A stretch of 64,000 nucleotides of DNA from Eutreptiella sp. 'Long Island Sound 2002'. Lineage: Eukaryota; Euglenozoa; Euglenophyceae; Eutreptiales; Eutreptiaceae. Positions 33,414 to 41,954 of this stretch are shown here, piece after piece. Below the pieces are notes generated by a model. The model made no database searches. It was not told the DNA's origin and saw nothing but the letters and a program-made list of their open reading frames with translations. Position 1 is the first letter of the stretch. Each line of letters opens with the position of its first letter. The position numbers were made by a program, and so were the translations under genes. Location: positions 50,072,843 through 50,136,842 of the forward strand of contig OZ038384.1 of the NCBI GenBank assembly GCA_964036045.1. The letters run 5' to 3'.

Positions 33414-34717
33414 CTACAATTCTACGACATCAGCTTCACCTGCCCCTTCTTCGCCCTGCTCATCATCGCTCTCCAATTCATCATCACTGGCATCCCCACC
33501 CTGGAACTCATACTCAACATGTTCTGGCATAGGGGCACCCACCAGAGTGTGGGAACACACACCAGCTGGCTCATACGTCACTTTCCGTTTCAAATCAAAA
33601 TTGCTAACATTGAAAAGGACATGCTATGGCCTTTGGAGCTTACCCATGTCACGACACGTGTCGCGGCACACTTTCCGATGCCCCCCCCCCCCCCTCCCCC
33701 CCCCCCCCCTCCGTGTCATGGTGGCACGGCCGGCACAGGTGACACAGGTGACACAAGTGCCAAACCCCCTCCTACACGAACCATTGCATGGCATACCGTG
33801 CCATCGCCCCCCCCCCCCCCCCCCCTCCATGTCATGGTGGCACAAGGGCCATCTTTAAACCCCAACGCGCCATGGGGCTCGGCCATTCTACATCCCCGGT
33901 CCTGTCGACGCATGTGAATTTGTTGTGCAAAGATGCCAACAAGTTCACACAATTTCTCCTATTTAAAAAATGCATGCACTGGGGCAGCTCCATGCATGCT
34001 CGCCGACGTTAGTTGGACACGGGGACGCTACAACACACTGCAACGGCAGTTGTGTTGGTGATTGTGCAACACAAACATCCCAAAACCACATCCCGATGCA
34101 TAATGTGACTAATTAAACTAATTACCTAATTGACGAATTACCTCATTAATTTACCTAATTATAGAAAGACAACTAATACAACAGGAAAACAAGCAGCAAC
34201 TCCTCAGCCAAAATCAATTGAAGATGGAAATCATCATAATCATGATCATCATGTGATCTAGAGAGCAAAAGTCAAAGAGGCAGATCATCATGTGATCTAG
34301 AGAGCAAAAGTCAAAGAGGCAGATTCCAACACAACACAACACAGCATAGCACAGCACAACACAACACGACACAGCGGCGGCCCCGTGTGACACGACACAC
34401 CCTATGTGGCGGCACCGCGGCACGGCACAGCCCAAGCCCCCCCCCCCTCCGTGGCTGGGTAAGCTCCTTTGGAGTTGACATGCTCCCTCCAAACCCTTGC
34501 CGCGCCACACATCTTGAACTCTAGCAAATGGCGAACTGCGAGAGAAAATGTGCTCCCCACGGGCACGGAAAAATGCATGCACTTGGTTGTATCGCTCCAT
34601 GCGTGCGGGTAGAGGTCTGCCCTTTGGCTTACGATACGGGGCAAACAACGGTAGGCACCCACTGTATGCACCATCCGCACCTCCTAATTCGCACAACACA
34701 ACAATGGAGGTTGGCAA
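33414..34717 (-). pseudogene. PIF/Harbinger-type (DDE_Tnp_4) transposase, C-terminal part, split by an insertion
   Basis: Minus strand, 34717 down to 34468, encodes GGADGAYSGCLPLFAPYRKP, RPLPARMERYNQVHAF and RARGEHIFSR then RVQDVW. These match the end of the DDE_Tnp_4 domain: second Asp in 'ADGAY', catalytic Glu in 'RARGEH'. The frame is then cut by the TIR element 33635-34467. Removing the element plus one TTT copy gives exactly 468 nt (250 + 218), continuing in frame through a TAG at 33624-33626 into NVSNFDLKRKVTYEPAG and an acidic tail ending EADVVEL before TAG 33414-33416. The N-terminal half (first Asp) was not found upstream. The protein would cut and paste Harbinger elements; this copy is dead. 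Confidence 0.65.
33635..34467. mobile_element. 833-bp GGAGCT-TIR element with poly-C blocks
   Basis: The termini are GGAGCTTACCCA and its reverse complement (GGGTAAGCTCC at the right end), flanked by TTT on both sides (33632-33634 and 34468-34470). The insertion interrupts the DDE_Tnp_4 frame, and excision restores it. Inside are C/T-interrupted poly-C tracts (~33680-33712, ~33808-33827, ~34438-34448), a 39-bp tandem duplication at 34244-34321 and a ~210-bp segment (33855-34075) repeated in inverted orientation at 35900-36120. It has no transposase of its own. The 3-bp A/T-only duplication and GG-starting TIR are compatible with a non-autonomous PIF/Harbinger element. Confidence 0.75.
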
Positions 34718-35899
34718 AAAAGGTTGTTTGGTGTGTCTTTCCTTTGATTATGCCAAAATCGGCGAAATTCGGTGCCCTGGACGCGGGGGAGACGCGGGGG
34801 GGGGGGGGCAAGGGGGACGTGGGGAGGTCACCCCCGGGGAAAACAAATACAACTACTTCAGCAAAGCACAGTAGGCACCAACTCCTCGGCCAAAATCAAT
34901 TGAGCATGCATGGTAGGGTTTGAAATAGCGTGCACACACAGCCGAGAAAGTACTTGGATGACATGGCATGACATGGCTCTGTAGGAACCACGGTTACTTC
35001 AGCCATCTCTAAAGATGCAAGATACCACGGAGTCTTGGGAAGTACCTCCAATAATGAGGGATTTTCTTGTTTCAATGCCGCCGCACAATAAGTTTCATGG
35101 TGCTAGCCCTTCAAAGGATTCTAAGGAAGTGATGCCTCATTTACGCCATTCAAACTATGATTGTGACTGTGATTCCCGGTCTAGCGCTCTTGATGATGCG
35201 ATGAGTTCCATGGGGACTAGGTATGTGGGGGGGGCGGGGGGTTTTTGTTGGGGCCCGATCCACGAGCCGCTCCGATCCATGGGGGGGGGGGCGTTTCGGG
35301 CGTAGGTCCGATCCATGATCCGGATTAAAAAGTGCCACGATTCGGATCAAAAAGTGCACCTTCCAATTTATGAACAACACAACAAACCCATGGCACTTTT
35401 GAATTTAGTGTGTTGTTGTGGTGATAGTTGAAGTTAGAAAAACAAAAACAATCTCAAAACCAACACTAGTAAAAATATACCGTTCAAAACTATCCCGTAC
35501 AGTGTATGTACATTTTTTTCCCATGCCAGTTGCAGGGTTTTTTCCCCTCCTATTCATGAGCTTTGGCTTTGCTTCTTTTGCCAATGTGTGCCTTTCTTTG
35601 TGCCATGCTATGTTCAATGCAAATTCGCGCACTTTTTGGTCAAAAAGGGTTAACTCAAGGAGCAAAATTTCAGGACGATAATCGTTAACTCTAGCTCGGT
35701 CCCTCCAGATTTTAGGACGATAATCGTTAACACTGAACGATTATGTAATAAAATTGTCCCGGTAGCCGCACAGACGCAGTAGAGCATGCAGTGAAAGTCG
35801 GAAACCCCGGAGTAGAGAGGTGTGGACGGTGGTAGCCACGTGGTTTGTACAAACCGCTCAGGTGACCTATACAACCATACATTGCATCTAGACATGGTC
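34718..35899. other. No gene supported
   Basis: 34840-34920 repeats part of the interior of the 833-bp element (CAACTCCTC.GCCAAAATCAATTGA). An 18-bp word AGGACGATAATCGTTAAC is duplicated at ~35671 and ~35712. G tracts at ~34796 and ~35281. Minus-strand frames lack domains. Confidence 0.45.
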
Positions 35900-36120
35900 C
35901 AATTGCACAATCACATGCACAATTGCTGTTGCAGTGTGTTGTAGCGTCCCCGTGTCCAAATAAAGTCGGCGAGCATGCATGGAGCTGCCCCAGTGCATGT
36001 GTTTTTTAGATAGGAAAAATTGTGCGAACTTGTTGGCATCTTTGCACAACAAATTCACATGCATCGACAGGACCGGGGATGTATAATGGCCGAGCCCCAT
36101 GGCGCGTTGGGGTTTAAAGA
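35900..36120 (-). repeat. Inverted copy of 33855-34075
   Basis: Reads on the minus strand as the same ~210-bp sequence as 33855-34075, including GTGAATTTGTTGTGCAAAGA, GATGCCAACAAGTTC and GGACACGGGGACGCTACAAC, with scattered differences. It marks another fragment of the same element family. Confidence 0.75.
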
Positions 36121-36483
36121 CGGGACGCGCCACCACTCGCAAACCAGCCCTATTGGCACTGTACGTATGGTATGGTATGAAGAGGCCAAAACATTTTTTC
36201 GCGGTTAGTAGGCATTTCTTTCAATTAGGCGTTCCGTTTCAGTGCATAGGTCTATTCCGTGCAATTTGCATGCCTCCATCTATGTGTTGTGTTATCTATT
36301 TCTATTTCTTGGCATTCTTTATTAGTATTTTTCTTGATATTTTTTGATGCTCCCACAACAAGTGGAGAGGCAAGGCACATGGCACATAGAGCGGAGTATG
36401 AACCTAAATGAAAATGATAGAAGCAAGCTTTTGTAGCAGCATCACGAAAGGGATGGGGAGGAATAGGGAAGGCAAAATACATA
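36121..36483. other. No gene recognised
   Basis: AT-rich with no protein-like frame or repeat that I can name. Confidence 0.4.
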
Positions 36484-37197
36484 GGAGCTGCGCCTAGCCG
36501 CGGCTGGGTGGCTGGGAGGCTTTGGAAACCCCCCCCCCTCCCCCCCCCCCCCCCTGGCTAGCTGGCTGGCTGGCGCGCCCCTGGAAAACACTCAAAATAC
36601 GTAGTGCACCATTGAACCGCCTCTTCTCACACATGGTGTGCGTATGGGGATGGGTTTGCAAGGTTGGGGGGGGTCGGCCACCTTTCAAGAACACCCTTAG
36701 CTCATACTCCAAGTTGCCTTGCCTTCGGAACCTCCCATAAAGACCAAGAACACGAAACATAGAATCGCCGTATTGAACGAATGTGCAACTACAAATGTTG
36801 TTGTTATCGATATCAACCCCCGAGTACACAATTGTCCTTAATCCCAAATATATACCATCCGTATTGAAATAAATATATATATATCCCAAGGCACCTTTCC
36901 AAACAACCCACCCTTACGTCTCCAACTCCTCATTCCTCGACATGTAACCCAAAACAAAGTCATAAACCTTTTGGGTTAGAACATAGTATCCTTAATAGTT
37001 GTCATGTGCCACAGGCATGTCATCATGCATGACACCACACTTGCAAATGGAAATGTCTTATTCCCCCCATCCCACGTTACCATCCCACGTTACAATGGTG
37101 GCTGGCTGGGTGGCTGGCTAGGTGGCCGGCTGGGTGGCTGGGTGGCTGGCTGGCCGGCCGAAACCCCCCCCCCCCCCCCGCTGGCTGGCGCAGCTCC
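36484..37197. mobile_element. 714-bp GGAGCT-TIR element carrying a gene fragment
   Basis: The ends are an 11-bp perfect inverted repeat, GGAGCTGCGCC at 36484-36494 and GGCGCAGCTCC at 37187-37197. It is flanked by ATA on both sides (36481-36483 and 37198-37200). Just inside each end lie GGCTGG repeats and a poly-C block. The interior, on the minus strand, holds two exon-like blocks: HDDMPVAHDNY, a TAA, then YYVLTQKVYDFVLGYMSRNE; and, after a degraded intron (GTAAGG donor kept, acceptor AG changed to GG), LRTIVYSGVDIDNNNIC and FVQYGDSMFRVLGLYG. A diverged copy of the interior lies at 40345-41073. The captured protein is not recognised. Confidence 0.7.
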
Positions 37198-37442
37198 ATA
37201 ACACAATTTGGGGTTCAATGGGGTTCATTCCAGCAGCAGCCAAACCATAAGTGGCCCTACCTCTGAGTGAGGACATCGTACGCTATGGAACATCGTGTAA
37301 AAGAAGTCATGACCTAGGCCACGATCCATGGGCTGAGCACGAATTGCGTCAGCCATTTCACCGAAGTAGTGATTTGTTATCTAAAATTTCATTACTTTAT
37401 TCGTAAATGGAAGCCGGTTCACTCCCACTGCCCGCCTGTGCA
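37198..37442. other. No gene recognised
   Basis: Short stretch to the right of the TIR element with no protein-like frame. Confidence 0.4.
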
Positions 37443-37628
37443 TTAAATATTACACATCAGCCACGGGGCATTGCAATGTACCTTGTCGCCATGTGTCTGT
37501 AGCCATGCGATGCGTTGCTGCCGCTTTTTGTGGTCCGCATCAAAATCTTCTTGAAAGGTGGGAATACCATTGGAGTCCCGTTGGAACTCCCATGACATCT
37601 GCCTGACGAGGAAAGGCAGCGGGACCAT
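37443..37628 (-). CDS. Possible exon, unknown protein
   Basis: A 61-codon minus-strand frame begins MVPLPFLVRQMSWEF after TAG and includes TFQEDFDADHKKRQQRIAW and ends NAPWLMCNI before TAA. The composition is convincingly protein-like (charged helix followed by a Trp/Cys-rich end). No family recognised and no neighbouring exon could be joined. Confidence 0.35.
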   Translation of the reverse strand: MVPLPFLVRQMSWEFQRDSNGIPTFQEDFDADHKKRQQRIAWLQTHGDKVHCNAPWLMCNI

Positions 37629-38479
37629 CTAGCACAAGGTAGCTGTTGTCTCCTTCCTCCATCTCTCTGCCATACATACCAACGTGGTGCACCTAAGCTT
37701 TACCTCCCCTTTGTCAAACCAAACCCTGGCCCAGGCAGAGGCCCGTCCTTTTTTGCCTGGCTTTTGTGGCTACAATCAACGTAAGAGGAGCTGCTCGTAG
37801 TGCTTCTCGAAGGCGGGAGGATTATTCAAATCATTTGTACAAGAGGAAACATGGAATCAATGATGACGATGAGGCATAATCGCCGGTGCCCAACATGTTT
37901 GAGAAGAGGCAATGGTACCAATTGCCCCTTCCAATTGGGAGCAAAAATAGTCAACAATGCTACGGTCTTGTTCCAACACAAAGGATTCCCGTCCACATGG
38001 TAGCGACGCTAAAGGCCTGGCCAGGTCGGGAATGGCTCTATATATTCAGGTGGTGAAATACCAGCCCCCCCCCCCAAACCCCCCCTTTTTGTGGGTAAAT
38101 CCGGATAGTGTGTTGACACCAAGGGGTGTGAGGAGTTTGCCCGGGCGAGTTTTGACTTAGGCTATTTTGGGCCCCTTTTCCCCTGATGGCCAAGGTGACC
38201 CCAGTAACTACTGTGTTCCCATGCGCAAGACTGCCCCAGATTCCCAACCAGCCTAACTACTCAGATTGTGAGTGGAAACAAACCATGCATTACACTGAAA
38301 ATAGCAGAGTGCTGTCACTTTTCTGGCTAAATCTGCTGTTTTTGCCCCGTGGACATATGCTTCCCTGGTGGTGCACTGGACCATTTGCCCTCTTGGTGGG
38401 CAACCTCCTTCCAAAGGTTCCAAGTGGCGCACATAAGAGCAGGGCATAAAACAGGCACAAAAAGGGCAGCAAAAACGTC
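37629..38479. other. No gene supported
   Basis: Contains a C10 tract at ~38065 followed by C5-C6 runs. Frames on both strands lack domains. Confidence 0.4.
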
Positions 38480-39242
38480 TCACTGACCACTGTGCAGTAC
38501 AGCCTCCAGGCGCTCTCTGAGCTTTTGCTTCTTGCCTGTCACCTTCAGTTTGCCTCCGGAGGCATTGTACTGCTTGATAGCCTGTGTTAGAACTGCTTTG
38601 GTTACCTTCCCTTGGACTTGGGGCACCAAACCCACCATTTGCAAGTGCTGCAGGAGCTGTTGGTCCTTGGCAGGTTTTTCAAGGTTTGCCCTCTTATTGG
38701 CATTCTCGTGGAGCAGCTTGCCTAACATTACCTCACAGAATCGCCTCACACTGAGCTCAGGGTCCCCCAGCCTTCTTCTACCTCTCTTCCTATGTGCCAC
38801 AAGGTCCTCAGGAGCTACTTCGTCACAGTAAGAGAACTTGTGGCACCGAACCCAGGCTGCAATAAGTTGCATTCGCATGTGTCATGTAATGAAACACAGA
38901 ATCTCCCCAACGATTGGTGCCACGGATTAAGGTTGGTACCTTCACTTCAAGGAATGGCATGAGGTGTGTTTTTACTGTCTGCTTGAGTGAGTCCACAAGA
39001 ATGCGACAGATGGTCACCTGAGTGAAATCTAACACAAAGCTGCCATAAACAACACTCCTGCTGACTACGAGTTCAGGGCGAGCATCCCATTGGCGGACCA
39101 GAACAATTAGGTTGCGAAGCCAGGCTTGATACCCTATTGACGAAACATTACCAAGCTCATATGAAGCTTTCAGGACTGGACGCATAAAACAGTCTAAAAT
39201 GCACATAAAGGCGAACAAGTGCTGACCTACCGTCGAAAGCAA
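38480..39242 (-). pseudogene. SAP-motif-like protein, frameshifted
   Basis: From 39242 the minus frame reads MRPVLKASYELGNVSSIGY, RNLIVLVRQWDARPELVVS and DFTQVTICRILVDSLKQ. Near 38880 the coding content moves to the next frame (AWVRCHKFSYCDEVAPEDL), consistent with a one-base indel around HYMT|MRMQL. The C-terminus (LTQAIKQYNASGGKLKVTG then KKQKLRERLEAVL) has the helix-turn-helix spacing of a SAP DNA-binding motif: Leu-rich helix, 'GGKLKVTGKK', second helix. The protein ends at a TGA just after HSGQ. Upstream N-terminal parts were not identified. A transposon-encoded or host origin cannot be decided. Confidence 0.45.
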
Positions 39243-39681
39243 CAGCGATAGTTCAAACGACCTCCAGAACGGGCGGAATACACGTCGAAATCGACATCGC
39301 GTTACAGTCTATATAGGGCACAGTCTCGAAATATTCACATCAAATGGCATTCATTCATCGTCTCGGCAGGTCCAAAGGCGAAAAGTTCTAAATCACAATT
39401 TAAGCCCTCAAAATGGCGCGTTGCATGCGATTTCACCATCTGATCTATTATATTTAATTTTGTTTTGTATTGCTGTTCGTCGTCCTCCTATTCGCAGTCG
39501 CCCGTGCTGTGATTTGCGCTACCTGGCGGCTGCAACCAGCTGCCTGGCATTTGCCATGTAAGGCATTTTCAACCGCCATCATGGCATGCAATTTGAAAGC
39601 AATGAAGCAACATGAAAATATTGGTCTTGACACCCACACGCCGTGGCACGAGTTGCGTGCAATGTGAGCAAAGAAAAATTT
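39243..39681. other. No gene recognised
   Basis: AT-rich stretch between the SAP-like frame and the next coding-like block. No protein-like frame. Confidence 0.4.
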
Positions 39682-39905
39682 TTATTCCACATAAAGATAT
39701 TTAAAATATATTTTTTTAACCTTCGAAGTCTCGCAACGTAGTGTGGCATGACGCAAAGCTTCGGCGCCGTTTTTGCTCTTGGTGCTCAGTTGTCTGCATT
39801 CTCCGTCACACTCACACACAAGTTTCCCACCTTTTCTTAGAGTTAACTCACAAACAAACAATGCCAACCCATCAATCTCGCGTGGCCACCTTGGAGGAGG
39901 TGGAA
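39682..39905 (-). CDS. Possible terminal exon, unknown protein
   Basis: The minus frame reads REIDGLALFVCELTLRKGGK, LVCECDGECRQLSTKSKNG and KIYFKYLYVE before a stop. It has a Cys cluster (C-E-C-x3-C). On the opposite strand, an ATG at 39860 in a good context (ACAATGCC) opens a 29-codon block (TLEEVEVAAWDLAEAIGRGE) ending at GAGAG|GTGTTG, which would make a plausible first exon, so the true coding strand of this 90-bp overlap is unresolved. Confidence 0.3.
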
Positions 39906-40146
39906 GTGGCGGCGTGGGACCTCGCTGAGGCCATTGGACGCGGAGAGGTGTTGGTATGGCCCCTTCCCCTTTGCGTTGCCTTTCCGGTACTCTTACTTCA
40001 ACTTTGAGGTCGCTTTGCGCTCCAGCGGTTCGACGCACTGCGCCACGTACCATTGGTGTGAGCAAGAACGAGCTACATCTCATATCTAAGTTTCAGAACA
40101 GAAAACACAAAGAACAGAAGGTCTGTTTCGGTTAGGCTGACTCTAT

Positions 40147-41073
40147 GGAGCTGCGCCTCTGGGCTAGGGAGGGCGTCCGTTTGACGCCCCAATTTACGAC
40201 CTGTTTGACATGTTTGCACAACTGTCAGGGTCATACACCCCCTTATGCCTAGTAAAATGCCTCCCAACTTCTCCTCTTGGAAGGTGTCCATGGGATTTGC
40301 CTGTTGGTCGAATGGGACCAGCATAGGCACAAATGACGGCACCAATAGCCGCGGCTGGGAGGCTTTGGAACCCCCCCCCCCTCCCCCCCCCGCCCTGGCT
40401 GGCTGGCTGGCTGGCTGGCGCCAAAATACGTAGTGCACCATTGTACTGCCTCTTCTCATGCATGGTATGGGTATGGGGATGGGTTTGCAAGGGTGGGGGG
40501 GGTCGGCCACCTTTCAAGAACACCCTTACCTCATACTCCAAGTTGCCTTGCCTTCGGAACCTCCCATAAAGACCACATAGAATCACCGCATTAGACGTAT
40601 GTTCAACTGCAAATGTTGTTGTTATCGCTGTAAACCTCAGAGTACAGAATTGTCCTCAATCTGAAATATATACCATCCATATTGCAATATATATCCCAAG
40701 GCACGTTTCCAAAAAACACTTACGTCTCCAACTCCTCATTCCGCGACATGTAACCCAACACAAAGTCATACACCTTTTGGGTCAAAACATAGTAAGCTTG
40801 ATACTTGTCATGGGAAACAGGCATGTCATCATGCACCACATTTGCAAAAGGAATTGTTTTGTTTTACCACACAATTTTACCACACACTCCATGGATCGGT
40901 GACATCATCTTGAGATCTTGAGAGCAAGGGTGGTGAGGTGAACATGCATGTACAAAGCAATGGTGGTTGGCTGGGTGGCTGGCTAGGTGGCTGGCTGGCT
41001 GGCTGGTGCAGGCCGGCCGGCCGGCCAAAACCCCCCCCCCCCTCCCCCCCCCCCGCCTGGCTGGCGCAGCTCC
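40147..41073. mobile_element. Second GGAGCT-TIR element with the same gene fragment
   Basis: GGAGCTGCGCC at 40147-40157 and GGCGCAGCTCC at 41063-41073 are the same 11-bp ends as the 36.5 kb element, but the flanks differ (TAT left, TTC right), so the left end may be rearranged. Similarity to the first copy begins at about 40352 (AGCCGCGGCTGGGAGGC). The gene fragment here keeps a good intron, 40661-40723 (63 nt, GTAAGT donor, TTTCAG acceptor), between exon 1 (minus, to 40724: HDDMPVSHDKYQAYYVLTQ, VYDFVLGYMSRNEELET) and exon 2 (from 40660: LRTILYSEVYSDNNNICS, then TGA). Confidence 0.6.
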
Positions 41074-41954
41074 TTCTGACAAATCGTCCCGGAAAAAATT
41101 GTTGATGACACAAAATTCCAGGAAAGTTCTGATGACACAAATTGCCGGCGAAGAACCAACGATTGTCTATCAGCCACTGCCCATTGCTGTCCCCACACCA
41201 CTACACCACACATGCCACGATGCTAGGGTGACATATTTTCCTCCTTGCTTCTTTTCCACAATATCTTGCATGGCATGTTGCACATCTGTGACAATGACGG
41301 TTTGGTTGATTGACAAATAGTAGAAAGTGACGGTCACGATGTTGCCACTAGGAATTAGGGTCCCCCCCTTTTAGGGGAGACCTACTTGGTCACTTAGTCA
41401 CAGGTCAGCATACCAACAACCCGTCCCCAGAGGGTGCCTGCACGCATCCAAGAAGAATCAGTGAAGGGGATGCAAAAAATCTTTAATACACACGCAAGGG
41501 GGGTGGGGAACATGAACCGACTCACGTAAAGTCCTATTCCCACTAGCAAACGAGACAGGGGAAGAAGAGGAGACAAGGGTGGGGCAACAAGCCGATTCTG
41601 AACCCGCCCACCCTTCCCCGGTTCCTGCATCCGAGGACGTTGCTCCTCCTAGGGCCAAGAAGAGGTTGGGCTGCCACTCAGCTGACATTTTCGCGGCACC
41701 GGGGCCCCGGCTGGTGACTTAGGAATTGACAGCATTCAAAGGGCTGAGGTTAGGGTTGTGATTACTCAATCGAATGATTCCCGCTGGGTTCCTGGGGGCC
41801 ATTTAATCCTCATTGGAGGCCGCAGGGATCCATTTCGGGAATGGCTATGCAGGGGTCCTAAGCTTTTCTGATTTAATTGATTGCTGGGGCTGAACAGCGT
41901 ATTTTTATAAATGCCAGCATCAAGCGCATCTGTTGTACTATTTTCGACACACAG
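41074..41954. other. 5' flank of the MULE; no gene supported
   Basis: A minus-strand frame at 41458-41688 starts at an ATG and is 76 codons long but has no domain. I looked here for a terminal inverted repeat of the MULE downstream and saw no match to the region after 44899. Confidence 0.4.

Noticed and set aside
32476-34467. A single 2-kb TIR element from 32476 to 34467
   Set aside because: The arms match, but the flanks (ACA and TTT) do not form a duplication. The 33635-34467 pair has matching TTT flanks and restores a reading frame, so it is the better pair.
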